Below, one piece after another: positions 27,123-36,653 of a DNA stretch of 64,000 nucleotides. This DNA is from an uncultured Prevotellaceae bacterium (GTDB taxonomy: Bacteria; Bacteroidota; Bacteroidia; Bacteroidales; Bacteroidaceae). Below the pieces are notes generated by a model. The model was given only the letters and a program-made list of their open reading frames with translations. It did not search any database and had not been told where the DNA came from. Both the position numbers and the translations under genes were made by a program. Location of the stretch: the NCBI GenBank assembly GCA_900316985.1, contig ONFE01000011.1, positions 1-64,000 on the forward strand, written 5' to 3'. The stretch's first letter is position 1; every line of letters begins with the position of its first letter.

Positions 27123-30100
27123 ATGAATTCAAACCTTAGAAAAACAGTCTTGTTGCTGGGATTATTCGCATCCGTAGGAATGGTGAATCCCTTGCAAGCA
27201 ATGGCAACGCCTGAAGGCAACTCAACAGAAGCCTTGCAACAGGCAAAGAAGATTACCGGTAATGTGAAGGACTCCCAGGGTCCGCTTATCGGTGCAACTA
27301 TTATGGAGAAAGGAACCACCAATGGTGCCGTAACTGACATTGATGGTAATTTCTCGTTGAACGTTAATCCAGGTGCCACACTGGTTATTTCCTATGTCGG
27401 CTACATCGATCAGGAAATAAAGGTTGGAAACGCTTCGGATTACAACATCGACATGAAAGAAGAAGGCCACAACCTGAACGAGGTGGTGGTCATCGGTTAT
27501 GGTACGCAGCGCCGTGAAGCAGTGACGGGTTCTGTAGCCAACATCGGTGGTGAGAAACTGAACCAGATTGCAGCTACCAACGCAGCTCAGGCCCTGCAAG
27601 GCCGTGTAGCTGGTGTGCTCATGACGCAGACCAGTTCTAAGCCAGGTGCCGAGATGCAGATCCGCATTCGTGGTCAGCGCTCACTGAGTGCAAGTAACGA
27701 CCCGCTGATCGTGCTCGACGGTATCCCCTTCATGGGACAGCTTTCGGATATCAACCCCACCGACATCAAGTCGATGGACATTCTGAAAGATGCCTCTGCA
27801 ACGGCCATCTACGGTTCCCGTGGTGCCAACGGTGTGATCATCATCACCACCGTGAAGGGCTATCAGGGCGCTCCCGCCAAGGTGACCTATAATGGCTACG
27901 TGAGCTTCAAGAAGGTGTTCCATAAGTATCCGATGATGGACGGTCCTGCATTTAGTAAGATGCGTCAGTATGCTGGTAAGTACCAGAACTCTCTGGACGA
28001 GAGCGACGACACCAACACCGACTGGCAGGACCTGTACTATCAGACAGGTGTAAGCCATAACCACGACGTCAGCGTGGCTGGTGGTACCAATGGCGGCAGC
28101 TACAGTTTCGGTGCCGGTTACTATCATGATGAGGCTGTCGTTCCCACGGAGGGTTACGACCGTATCTCTGTTCGTGGTAATTTCGACCAGATGGTGGGCA
28201 AGTGGTTCCACTTCGGTCTGAGTACCAACAACAGCTATCGTAAAACTCAAGGTGTCAGCGGTATGTACAATGTGTTGTCAATGAGTCCGCTGGCCAGTCC
28301 CTATGATAAAGATGGTAATATCAAGCGTTATATCACTATGCCTAAGGATGATCAGCCGGTTATTACCAAGGATGTTGTAGAGAGCCTGAAAGACTTGTGG
28401 TTGAACGAGAATAAAGGTATTGGCTCATATAATACTCTGTTCGCAGAACTGAAGTGTCCATGGGTGGAAGGTCTGAGTTATCGCATTAACATAGGTTTGA
28501 ACTTCCGTTCTTCAAAACAGGGTGGCTTTACAGGCACAGGTGTCAACAATAAGGACGCCAATGCCGTGAACAGCGGTTCTGTCTATGAGAACCAGACTCG
28601 TAACTGGGCTGTTGAAAACCTGCTCACTTATGATCGCACCTTCGCAGAGAAGCACAATCTAAATGTCGTGGCTATGTATTCAGCTGAGCAGACCACATAT
28701 GAACAGTCAGGCGGTCGTGCACAAGATATTCCTGCCGACTATCTTCAGTACTACAATCTGGCAGCAGCTACAGGTGAGGCACTGCTTGACGGCTATAACT
28801 ACTGGCAGAGTGGCTTGATTTCCTGGATGGGACGTGTGATGTACTCTTATGACAATAAGTACATGATTTCAGCTGCCCTCCGTTCCGATGCTTCTTCTCG
28901 TCTGGCAAAAGGCCATCAGTGGCACACTTATCCCGCAGTCAGCGCAGGTTGGAACATTGCTCGTGAGGAATTCATGGAGAGCACTAAGTCGTGGCTCGAC
29001 AATTTGAAGTTACGTGTTGGTTACGGTGAGACCTCTAACCAGAGCATTAATCCTTATTCTACGCTGGGTACGCTGGCTGTTCGTAACTACAACTTCGGTG
29101 ACAGCTACAAAGCAGGTTACTATGTGACAGGACCAGCCAATAGTGATTTGGGTTGGGAGTATTCCAAAACATGGAACTTCGGTTTGGATTTCTCACTCTT
29201 CAAGGGCCGCCTCTCTGGATCGTTTGAGTATTATACCCAGAAGACCAAGGATATCCTGCTCGATGTCTCTATGCCTTCTACCTCTGGTGTAAGCAGTTAT
29301 ACAGGCAATATCGGTAGGACGGAGAACAAAGGTTGGGAATTGGCATTGAACGGCATTATCCTCGACAATAAGAACGGTTGGAACTGGGAGGCTGGTATCA
29401 ATCTCTATGCTAACCGCAATAAGCTGACAGAATTGGCTTCAGGTGAAGACCGTGATGAGGCAAACCGCTGGTTCGTTGGACATCCCATTGATGTTATCTA
29501 CGACTATGAGTACGAAGGTCTGTGGCAAGTTGGCGAAGAGGCAGCCATGAACATTCTGGAACCAGGTGGCAACGCGGGCATGATTAAAGTGAAGTATACT
29601 GGTGATTATGATGCAAATGGTCTACCTACCCGTCAGATTGGTCCTGAGGATCGTCAGATTATGGATATGGAACCTGATCTTCTAGGTGGTTTCAACTCGA
29701 CGGTTACCTATAAGAATTTCGACTTTACTGTCATCGGAGCCTTCCAGATTGGTGGCAAGTTAATCTCGGCCATCCACTCTGCCAACGGCTATCTGAACAT
29801 GTTGGATGGTCGTCGAAACAATATTGATGTCGATTACTGGACAGAAGAGAATACAGGTGCCAAGTATCCGAAACCTGGTGGTATCATGAGTAGTGACAAC
29901 CCCAAGTATGGTTCGACTCTTGGTTACTTTAACGCAGGCTATCTTAAGATTCGTGCTATCACCTTAGGTTACGACTTTGCCAAGCTAAAACCTGTCAAGG
30001 ACTTCGGTATCAGTCGTCTGCGTCTCTATGCTACCATTCAGAACCCGTTCGTGCTCTTTTCACCGTTCAACAACGAGAGTGGACTTGATCCTGAGACCAA

Positions 30101-30227
30101 CTCTTGGGCAAACGAGAACACTGCTGTGGCTTATGGTGAGTACTCTGGTAAACATAAGATGCCAATCGTGGGTTACAATACTCCTTCGACTCGTAATTTC
30201 TTGATCGGTGTCAATGTGGCATTCTAA
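27123..30227 (+). CDS. SusC/RagA-family TonB-dependent transporter of the xylan locus
   Basis: This 1034-residue protein has an N-terminal signal sequence of about 27 residues. It has a carboxypeptidase-regulatory-like domain (ITGNVKDSQGPLIGATIMEKG, TDIDGNFSLNV), the SusC box NEVVVIGYGTQRREAVTGS, a plug domain (RIRGQRSLSASNDPLIVLDG, MDILKDASATAIYGSRGANGVIIITT) and a barrel ending LIGVNVAF. It is paired with SusD 56 bp downstream. Xylo-oligosaccharides, possibly with glucuronic acid branches, are its likely cargo from the context. Confidence 0.94.
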   Translation: MNSNLRKTVLLLGLFASVGMVNPLQAMATPEGNSTEALQQAKKITGNVKDSQGPLIGATIMEKGTTNGAVTDIDGNFSLNVNPGATLVISYVGYIDQEIKVGNASDYNIDMKEEGHNLNEVVVIGYGTQRREAVTGSVANIGGEKLNQIAATNAAQALQGRVAGVLMTQTSSKPGAEMQIRIRGQRSLSASNDPLIVLDGIPFMGQLSDINPTDIKSMDILKDASATAIYGSRGANGVIIITTVKGYQGAPAKVTYNGYVSFKKVFHKYPMMDGPAFSKMRQYAGKYQNSLDESDDTNTDWQDLYYQTGVSHNHDVSVAGGTNGGSYSFGAGYYHDEAVVPTEGYDRISVRGNFDQMVGKWFHFGLSTNNSYRKTQGVSGMYNVLSMSPLASPYDKDGNIKRYITMPKDDQPVITKDVVESLKDLWLNENKGIGSYNTLFAELKCPWVEGLSYRINIGLNFRSSKQGGFTGTGVNNKDANAVNSGSVYENQTRNWAVENLLTYDRTFAEKHNLNVVAMYSAEQTTYEQSGGRAQDIPADYLQYYNLAAATGEALLDGYNYWQSGLISWMGRVMYSYDNKYMISAALRSDASSRLAKGHQWHTYPAVSAGWNIAREEFMESTKSWLDNLKLRVGYGETSNQSINPYSTLGTLAVRNYNFGDSYKAGYYVTGPANSDLGWEYSKTWNFGLDFSLFKGRLSGSFEYYTQKTKDILLDVSMPSTSGVSSYTGNIGRTENKGWELALNGIILDNKNGWNWEAGINLYANRNKLTELASGEDRDEANRWFVGHPIDVIYDYEYEGLWQVGEEAAMNILEPGGNAGMIKVKYTGDYDANGLPTRQIGPEDRQIMDMEPDLLGGFNSTVTYKNFDFTVIGAFQIGGKLISAIHSANGYLNMLDGRRNNIDVDYWTEENTGAKYPKPGGIMSSDNPKYGSTLGYFNAGYLKIRAITLGYDFAKLKPVKDFGISRLRLYATIQNPFVLFSPFNNESGLDPETNSWANENTAVAYGEYSGKHKMPIVGYNTPSTRNFLIGVNVAF

Positions 30228-30283
30228 ATAGTAGTTGGAGAAGTCAAGTTGTTAACTAGTAAAGAATAAAAGAATAATAGTAT

Positions 30284-32233
30284 ATGAAAACGAAAAGTAT
30301 TAAATATATCCTTGCTGCGGGCTTGGTTTGCTGTGGACTTTCTACAGCACTAACCTCCTGTAACGATGTTCTCGATGAGGAACCGCGCAGCACTTTTGAC
30401 CCATCGTTCTTCACGACGAAGAAGGGTATAGAGGGCGGTTTGACATCGCTTTATGCTCATTTACGCTATTTCTATGGCAACGGTTATTGGCTGAATGCCT
30501 GCGAGACGGGTACTGATGAGTACACTTACGGACAATCGGCAGATGGAAACTTTAAGGATGCTGACCTCTCGGGAGTCGGTTCCATGACTTCTACAAGTAG
30601 TGTCGCAGGCGGTATGTGGGGTGCGGCTTTTGCTAATATCAATACCTGTAACGGTATCATCGAAAATGCAGCAGACGCAGGCATCAACGATGCTAAGCTA
30701 CTGGCAGAAGCTTATTTCTTCCGTGGTTTCGACTATTTCCTGCTGGTTCAATATTATGGAGGTGTGCCCCTTGATTTGGGAGCAGGCGAGTTGAAATATA
30801 ACACGACAAAAATCCGTACCTCCAAGCGTAACACAGTTCCTGAGGTATATGCTGCAATTTTCGCTGATCTTGAGAAGGCTGTTGCCGACCTGCCTGAGAG
30901 CCCGCGTCTCACTGGTGCGGTTACCAAGAATGTAGCCCGTCTGTTCCTCTCTAAGGCTTATCTGACATACGCATGGTGGTTGGAGAACCCCAACAACATC
31001 CCGACTTACCCTGAGTGCAGCCGTGATGCCGGTCAGGCTAACAGCTATTTCCAGAAGGCTTATGACACTGCTATGCAGGCCATCAACAATCCTGGTCCTT
31101 ACAAACTGCAACCTACTTTCTACGACGTGAACGTGGCTACCAACGACCGTAACTCGGAGATTATGCTCTATGCCGACCATAATGAGAACGAGAAATTCGG
31201 TAATGGTGGAGCCGGTTATGGCTGGGGTAACGGCGGTTCTCCTGAAAACTTCGCTTACTGGATGGAAACCTGGAACTACACCGAGATGATTGCAAAGAAT
31301 GACAAGGGTGAGAATATCAATCCTATTCAGCGTGAGGCTGTTCAGGCTCTTGGTCGTCCCTGGACTCGTATGGCTCCTATAGCCGACAATTTCATGGAAG
31401 GCGGTGTCTGGGAAGATGCTGTGAAGGCTATCGACTCCCGTTACGATGCTACTTTCACTCTGCGCTACCATACCAACTGGCATAAGGCAGGCAATACTTC
31501 TCCTTACGTGATTGGTGCCAATGGTTTGCATGTAGCCCCCAATGAGGTTTATTTCAGCTGGGTTCCCGAGAGCGAGGACAGCAAGATCAATTACACTGGT
31601 GCTGACGGTAAGCTTGGTTTCGGCGAGATGGCCGGACGTCCCGACTTCGTGGTAGCTGTTAATCATATCAGCCGCAAGAAGTATCCTATTAACTGGAAGA
31701 TTGGTATCTATCGTACCGATAATGCCGGAGGTCTGGGCTCTAAGGTGAACGGTGGTAGCCCCCGTCCTTGGAACATTGCCAAGTTCTCAGAGTTATATCT
31801 CATCGGTGCTGAGGCTGCCGTGAAGCTGAACAAGAATGCTGAAGCCCGTAACCTAGTGAATGTGCTCCGCGCCCGTGCCGGTAAGCAGACGTTCTCTCAG
31901 AACGACAATGTAAAGGTTAGTGTTGACCATAGTGCAGAGATGCTGGCTGCTACTCCACAGACCATCACCATCGACTATATCCTTGACGAGCGTTCGCGTG
32001 AGTTCTGGGGTGAGGGTTACCGTTGGTACGACCTTGTACGTACCCAGAAGTGGGCTGAGCGTGCAGGCACTTACCGTATCGCCGGCAGTGGCTACACCGA
32101 CAAAAACCTGGAGACCTTCAAGCGCGATATCCCCGCTGGATATTATCTCCGTCCTATTCCTCAGGGTCAGCTCGACGGAATGGAGATGTCTGATGAAGAT
32201 AAAAAGAACTATCAGAATCCTGCCTATAGGTAA
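30284..32233 (+). CDS. SusD/RagB-family lipoprotein of the xylan locus
   Basis: The 649-residue protein has a lipobox with Cys26 (STALTSC) and the SusD opening CNDVLDEEPRSTFDPSFF. The helical core (AEAYFFRGFDYFLLVQYYGGVPL, VTKNVARLFLSKAYLTYAWW) and the C-terminal SusD signature (DERSREFWGEGYRWYDLVRTQKW, YLRPIPQGQLDG) are clear. It forms the surface lid of the SusC channel before it. It is longer than the other SusD in this window by about 100 residues. A terminator follows at once, and no additional surface glycan-binding protein gene is present. Confidence 0.93.
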   Translation: MKTKSIKYILAAGLVCCGLSTALTSCNDVLDEEPRSTFDPSFFTTKKGIEGGLTSLYAHLRYFYGNGYWLNACETGTDEYTYGQSADGNFKDADLSGVGSMTSTSSVAGGMWGAAFANINTCNGIIENAADAGINDAKLLAEAYFFRGFDYFLLVQYYGGVPLDLGAGELKYNTTKIRTSKRNTVPEVYAAIFADLEKAVADLPESPRLTGAVTKNVARLFLSKAYLTYAWWLENPNNIPTYPECSRDAGQANSYFQKAYDTAMQAINNPGPYKLQPTFYDVNVATNDRNSEIMLYADHNENEKFGNGGAGYGWGNGGSPENFAYWMETWNYTEMIAKNDKGENINPIQREAVQALGRPWTRMAPIADNFMEGGVWEDAVKAIDSRYDATFTLRYHTNWHKAGNTSPYVIGANGLHVAPNEVYFSWVPESEDSKINYTGADGKLGFGEMAGRPDFVVAVNHISRKKYPINWKIGIYRTDNAGGLGSKVNGGSPRPWNIAKFSELYLIGAEAAVKLNKNAEARNLVNVLRARAGKQTFSQNDNVKVSVDHSAEMLAATPQTITIDYILDERSREFWGEGYRWYDLVRTQKWAERAGTYRIAGSGYTDKNLETFKRDIPAGYYLRPIPQGQLDGMEMSDEDKKNYQNPAYR

Positions 32234-32258
32234 TTAGTTTGATATAAGTATGTTTGAT

Positions 32259-32295
32259 AAAGAGGGCGTGTCTGGGTGATACGCCCTCTTTTCTT
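32259..32295 (+). terminator. Terminator at the end of the xylan SusCD operon
   Basis: AAAGAGGGCGT at 32259-32269 pairs with ACGCCCTCTTT at 32281-32291, with extra G-T pairs inside, and a T-rich tail follows. Confidence 0.8.
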
Positions 32296-32300
32296 TGACA

Positions 32301-32386
32301 ACAAAGTAAATTAGTTTGTTCTGCTTCCAGGCTTTGGAAGACCTGCAAGTAACCATCAGATGGCGGACAAAGTAAATTAGTTTGTT
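32301..32386. repeat. Pair of 20-bp direct repeats upstream of gpmI
   Basis: ACAAAGTAAATTAGTTTGTT occurs exactly at 32301-32320 and 32367-32386. A similar AAATTAGTTTG is at 9596-9606, near element A. The rest of the 316-bp gap before gpmI holds only the terminator and the gpmI promoter. Confidence 0.8.
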
Positions 32387-32483
32387 GTCGGCCTAAAGCC
32401 TACACGTCGGGCTAATTGCAAAACGCACTTGTCAAAAGGCTTGCTGGCGGCGATAAAAACCATAATAAAAAAGAAGAAATTTC

Positions 32484-32514
32484 TTTGCCTTTCATTGTTT
32501 TCTTTGTAATTTTG
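32484..32514 (+). promoter_or_regulatory. gpmI promoter
   Basis: TTTG at 32484-32487, a 19-bp spacer and TAATTTTG at 32507-32514 match the Bacteroidetes consensus. The leader to 32550 is about 32 nt. Confidence 0.8.
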
Positions 32515-32549
32515 CAAGCAAAATAGCAAGATAACAATTAATTACAATT

Positions 32550-34076
32550 ATGGCAAAGAAAGCATTATTGATGATTCTCGATGGATGGGGAATCGGACAG
32601 CATGGGAAGGGTGACGTGATTTTCAACACGCCGACGCCTTATCTCGATTATCTAACCGCTGTCAGCGCACACTCACAGTTGGCGGCTTCTGGCGAGGACG
32701 TGGGTCTGCCCGACGGACAGATGGGTAACTCGGAAGTTGGTCACCTCAATATCGGTGCCGGACGTATTGTTTACCAGGACCTTGTGAAAATCAACCGTGC
32801 ATGCAAGGATGGTTCTATCCTGCAGAATAAGGGTGTTGTTGAAGCATATAACTACGCCAAGGAGAACGGTAAGAAGCTTCACCTCATGGGACTGACCTCC
32901 GACGGTGGCGTGCATTCCAGCCTTGACCATCTTTTCAAGTTCATCCAGATGGGTAAGGAGTTCGGACTGAAGAATCAGGTGTTCGTTCATTGTTTCATGG
33001 ATGGCCGTGATACAGACCCGAAGTCGGGTAAAGGTTTCATTCAGCAGGTGACTGACTGCTGCGCTCAGAATGATGCCGCCATTGCCAGCATCGTAGGCCG
33101 CTTCTATGCCATGGACCGCGACAAGCGTTGGGAGCGTGTGAAGGAAGCCTACGACCTCATCGTGGCCGGACAGGGCAAACAGGCTCAGGACATGGTGAAG
33201 GCCATGCAGGAAAGTTATGACGAAGGCGTCACCGACGAGTTCATCAAGCCTATCCACAATTCTACTGTAAACGGTGTTATTGAAGAGGGCGACGTGGTTA
33301 TCTTCATCAATTTCCGCAACGACCGTGCCAAGGAGCTCACCCAGGTACTCACTCAGCAGGATATGCCCGAGCAAGGCATGAAGACTATTCCTGCCCTGAA
33401 ATACTACTGCATGACTCCCTATGATGCTTCATTCACAGGCGTCAGCATCCTCTTCCCCAAAGAGAACGTGGAGGATACGCTCGGCGAATATCTCTCCAAG
33501 CTTGGCAAGAAACAGCTTCACACCGCAGAAACTGAGAAGTACGCCCACGTGACATTCTTCTTCAATGGCGGACGTGAGAAGCCTTTCGAAGGTGAGGACC
33601 GTATCCTGGTGCCTTCTCCAAAGGTGGCCACCTACGACCTGAAGCCCGAGATGTCAGCATATGAAGTGAAAGACAAATTGGTAGGCGCTATTAATACCCA
33701 GGAGTACGATTTCATCGTGGTGAACTTCGCCAATGGTGATATGGTGGGACATACCGGTGTCTATAACGCCATTGCCAAGGCCGTATGGGCTGTTGACCAT
33801 TGCGTGGAGGAAGTTATCGAGGCTGCCAAAGCCAATGACTACGAGGCCATTATCATTGCCGACCACGGTAATGCTGACAATGCCATCAATCCCGATGGCA
33901 CGCCCAATACCGCTCACTCGCTGAATCCCGTGCCGTTCATCTACGTGACCAACAACAATTCGGCCACGGTGAAGGATGGCCGTCTGGCCGATGTGGCTCC
34001 TTCTCTCCTCCATATCATGGGACTGGAACAGCCCGCCGATATGACCGGTGAGAACTTGATTTCAGATAATAAGTAA
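32550..34076 (+). CDS. gpmI: 2,3-bisphosphoglycerate-independent phosphoglycerate mutase
   Basis: The 508-residue protein converts 3-phosphoglycerate to 2-phosphoglycerate in glycolysis and gluconeogenesis, in the cytoplasm, using two manganese ions. The metal-binding start ([11 protein letters not shown], Asp11) and nucleophile Ser61 ([17 protein letters not shown]) are clear, as are [27 protein letters not shown] and the C-terminal metal motifs [12 protein letters not shown] and [10 protein letters not shown]. Length is normal for the family. It stands alone between its own promoter and a shared terminator. Confidence 0.97.
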   Translation: MAKKALLMILDGWGIGQHGKGDVIFNTPTPYLDYLTAVSAHSQLAASGEDVGLPDGQMGNSEVGHLNIGAGRIVYQDLVKINRACKDGSILQNKGVVEAYNYAKENGKKLHLMGLTSDGGVHSSLDHLFKFIQMGKEFGLKNQVFVHCFMDGRDTDPKSGKGFIQQVTDCCAQNDAAIASIVGRFYAMDRDKRWERVKEAYDLIVAGQGKQAQDMVKAMQESYDEGVTDEFIKPIHNSTVNGVIEEGDVVIFINFRNDRAKELTQVLTQQDMPEQGMKTIPALKYYCMTPYDASFTGVSILFPKENVEDTLGEYLSKLGKKQLHTAETEKYAHVTFFFNGGREKPFEGEDRILVPSPKVATYDLKPEMSAYEVKDKLVGAINTQEYDFIVVNFANGDMVGHTGVYNAIAKAVWAVDHCVEEVIEAAKANDYEAIIIADHGNADNAINPDGTPNTAHSLNPVPFIYVTNNNSATVKDGRLADVAPSLLHIMGLEQPADMTGENLISDNK

Positions 34077-34084
34077 TAAACAAA

Positions 34085-34119
34085 AATAATCCCCCTGCCG
34101 TAGCGACAGGGGGATTATT
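34085..34119. terminator. Bidirectional terminator between convergent gpmI and the PKD gene
   Basis: Perfect 13-bp arms (AATAATCCCCCTG at 34085-34097 and its complement at 34107-34119) with a 9-nt loop. It lies between two genes that point toward each other and ends 11 bp before the PKD gene stop. Confidence 0.75.
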
Positions 34120-34130
34120 GTATCTATAGG

Positions 34131-35987
34131 TCAGCGCACGACCTTGCGCGCCTTTCCGTTGCTCATTTTCAGAATCTGGATTCCGCGATATGCGGGGCCC
34201 ACTTGCTGTCCGTTCACGCTATAACGGTTGGTGATGGTGGGCTTCTGGACTTCAGTTGCCGGCTGGATGCCATTGACCTCCGAAAGGTAGGTCAGCCGTG
34301 GGATGATGGCCAATGAAACGGCTTCGTCCTGTTTGTACCATTTATAGGTGCCCAGCGGCTTGTGGCTCAGCGGGTCCTCGTCTTCGAGATAGTGGTAAAC
34401 GGTGGATTTCCCACCTTCATCCCGTCTTACCGAAAGGACGCTCATGTCATCTTTGGCGTAGGGATTATCCTTTTCGTTATTGGTCATACCTTCGATGACG
34501 ACGAAGAACTCCGAATCAACCGTTACCTTCTTGTCCAGTTTAAATTTCGTGGGCATATAGTAATCTTGGTCGTACACGAGTTCGCTGGCAGGCAGGGTGG
34601 ATGAAGCAATCACTTCTCCGGGCATGCCGTCGGCATCGGGCAGGCAGATGCTTACGGTAATGGGTGTCGTTTCGTCGATGGCTGTGGTTTTGTCGAAGAG
34701 CACCTGCACGGAGTCTATCTCAACAGTCACGGCCGGTTTGTCGAAATGTTCTGCGTATTTGAGCATGCCAAGCCAGTTGGTTCCTCCGTAGTAGCCGTAG
34801 AAGCCCATGGTGATGGTTCCGAGTAAGCTTTGCTCCTCGACAGCGATGTTCCATGCATATTGCGAACCGCCCACTTGGATAGCGTTCTTCATGAAGTCGC
34901 TGGAGCTGCCTGCGCCGTTGCTCACGTCGAGCGTCATGCCATAGACTCCCTCTTCAGCATAGGTCACCGAAGGATTCTGTTCGCTACTGGTGGCTGGCTC
35001 TCCGCCTTGGAAGGTCCAGCTCCATGAAGTGGGCTTTCCGCGGCTCTGGTCCTGATAGGCTATCGTGCCGCCTTTCGGGATGAAGAGTGCTGCCCATGGT
35101 GAATAGTAAGGCATGTCGGGCAGGCCGATATAGGCATGGGGAGCCTGTTGCTTCACAATTACGTATTGCTGCCGGGTGTAGGTTGAACTGCCGCTTCGGT
35201 TGCTCGCCTTCAGCGTCACGCTGTAGGTTCCGGCATTGGGATAAATCACGGTGGGGTGCTGTTCGTTGCTTGTTGCAGGCTCTCCGCCTTCAAAGGTCCA
35301 TTCCCATGAAGTGGGATTGCCGGTCGATTGGTCTTGGAAGTGCACTTTGTCTTCCTCATAGATTTCCACGACGGCATCCTCGCTTTCATTCTTCTCCACC
35401 AACTTGAAGCCGTCGATGAAGAGGTCTTCACCTTCAGGACCATTATACCGGAATGAGAAGGTACACTTCTTGCCGGCATAACTGTCGAGGTCAATGCTGA
35501 ACCGCTGCCAGAGGGGACCGGTGAACTCATGGTCCTGCGACCATTGGAAGCCGCTCAGTATCTTTTCTATCTTATCGGTTTCTGTGTCATAGATATACAG
35601 TTCCCAGTCTGCATAGACAAGATAAACGGATCTGAAACAGGCATAGAATTCGAGCATGCTGTTGGGGTGTATGTCCAATATCGGTGAAGAGCACAATTCG
35701 TTCTGATAGCTGCTTGAGGAGTAGTTCACACCCAGCGAATACTTGCTGTTCTCGTCGATGGACGAGAATGGGGGCTGGCCACTGTAGGTGGGGTTCTCTG
35801 CAAGATACCATGTGAACTTGCCGGAGTTGCTGGGACTGTACGACCAGGAGTTGATTTCTTCCTCAGTGTCCCAACCCTGATAATAATAGGTGGAACTGGA
35901 TTCCAGGGCGGAAAACTTTGCTTGTGGTTGTGCCGACGAAACAAGACATGCCATAAAGGCTAAAACGATTAGAAAAAGATGCTTCAT
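34131..35987 (-). CDS. Secreted protein with two PKD domains and a C-terminal sorting tail
   Basis: The 618-residue protein has a signal peptide (about residues 1-19, CLVSSAQ). The N-terminal part (WDTEEEINSWSY, then SSPILDIHPNSMLEFYACF) resembles cleaved-adhesin/MAM-like domains of Bacteroidetes surface proteins. Two PKD repeats follow (FQDQSTGNPTSWEWTFEGG and YQDQSRGKPTSWSWTFQGG, each ending with a GTYSVTL or GVYGMTL strand). The end YSVNGQQVGPAYRGIQILKMSNGKARKVVR looks like a type IX secretion tail. No enzymatic motif is seen. It begins 34 bp downstream of greA on the same strand and may be read through from it. Confidence 0.8.
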   Translation of the reverse strand: MKHLFLIVLAFMACLVSSAQPQAKFSALESSSTYYYQGWDTEEEINSWSYSPSNSGKFTWYLAENPTYSGQPPFSSIDENSKYSLGVNYSSSSYQNELCSSPILDIHPNSMLEFYACFRSVYLVYADWELYIYDTETDKIEKILSGFQWSQDHEFTGPLWQRFSIDLDSYAGKKCTFSFRYNGPEGEDLFIDGFKLVEKNESEDAVVEIYEEDKVHFQDQSTGNPTSWEWTFEGGEPATSNEQHPTVIYPNAGTYSVTLKASNRSGSSTYTRQQYVIVKQQAPHAYIGLPDMPYYSPWAALFIPKGGTIAYQDQSRGKPTSWSWTFQGGEPATSSEQNPSVTYAEEGVYGMTLDVSNGAGSSSDFMKNAIQVGGSQYAWNIAVEEQSLLGTITMGFYGYYGGTNWLGMLKYAEHFDKPAVTVEIDSVQVLFDKTTAIDETTPITVSICLPDADGMPGEVIASSTLPASELVYDQDYYMPTKFKLDKKVTVDSEFFVVIEGMTNNEKDNPYAKDDMSVLSVRRDEGGKSTVYHYLEDEDPLSHKPLGTYKWYKQDEAVSLAIIPRLTYLSEVNGIQPATEVQKPTITNRYSVNGQQVGPAYRGIQILKMSNGKARKVVR

Positions 35988-36021
35988 AATCTGCTATTAT
36001 TAATAAGGTGTACGTAATTAT

Positions 36022-36486
36022 TTAGAGGCTAATGCTTTCGATGCGCAGCCGGATGGTGCCGGCAGGCACGCGGGCTTCTACCACGTCGCCCACTTTCTTG
36101 TTGAGAAGTGCCTGGGCGATGGGCGATTTCACGGAAATCTTCCCTTCCCGGAGGTTGGCCTCATTGGGGCTGGCGATGGTGTAGGTCATTCTGCGGTTGT
36201 TGGCAAGGTTGGTCATCTCCACCTTGCAGAGCAGCTGCACGCTGTCGTCGCTCAGCCGCTTCGTGTCAATCACACGGGCATTGGCAAGTACCTTTTGCTT
36301 GTAACTGATTCTGCTGAGCAGCCTGGCCTGGGCACGCTTGGCAGCGTGATACTCAAAGTTCTCACTGAGATCACCCTTGTCGCGGGCCTCAGCGATGGCT
36401 TCCCTGACCTGAGGCAGTTCCACGCTTTCCAATTGATGAAGTTCGGCCACGAGTTTGTCGTAGCCTTCCTGTGACATATATTCCAT
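36022..36486 (-). CDS. greA: Transcription elongation factor GreA
   Basis: The 154-residue protein helps stalled RNA polymerase by stimulating transcript cleavage in its channel. The N-terminal coiled coil has the typical acidic tip region (AIAEARDKGDLSENFEYHAAKRAQ), and the C-terminal FKBP-like domain has IASPNEANLREGKISVKSPIAQALLNKKVGD. The ATG at 36486 (MEYMSQEGYDKLV) fits the family; the longer open frame to 36516 needs a TTG start that overlaps the -7 element. Confidence 0.93.
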   Translation of the reverse strand: MEYMSQEGYDKLVAELHQLESVELPQVREAIAEARDKGDLSENFEYHAAKRAQARLLSRISYKQKVLANARVIDTKRLSDDSVQLLCKVEMTNLANNRRMTYTIASPNEANLREGKISVKSPIAQALLNKKVGDVVEARVPAGTIRLRIESISL

Positions 36487-36505
36487 ATTGTTTCTTTTTT
36501 GCTTG

Positions 36506-36513
36506 CAAAGATA
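36506..36513 (-). promoter_or_regulatory. greA -7 promoter element
   Basis: TATCTTTG on the minus strand lies about 20 nt before the greA ATG at 36486. No TTTG is found at -33; that position falls in a run of TGAAGAG-type heptamers (36524-36550). Confidence 0.55.
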
Positions 36514-36618
36514 CAATTAAAAATGAAGAATGAAGAGTGAAGAGTGAAGATTTTTTATTATCTTTACGTCTCTTCGATCCGTGTAGATAGGCTGCATTCG
36601 GGAAAATTCAAAATAAAT

Positions 36619-36649
36619 TTTGATTTTCCGCTCATTTGCACTATCTTTG
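36619..36649 (+). promoter_or_regulatory. ung promoter, almost touching the start codon
   Basis: TTTG at 36619-36622, a 19-bp spacer and TATCTTTG at 36642-36649 form a complete consensus promoter. Only four bases separate it from the ATG at 36654, so the mRNA should be leaderless or nearly so. Confidence 0.75.
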
Positions 36650-36653
36650 CAGT

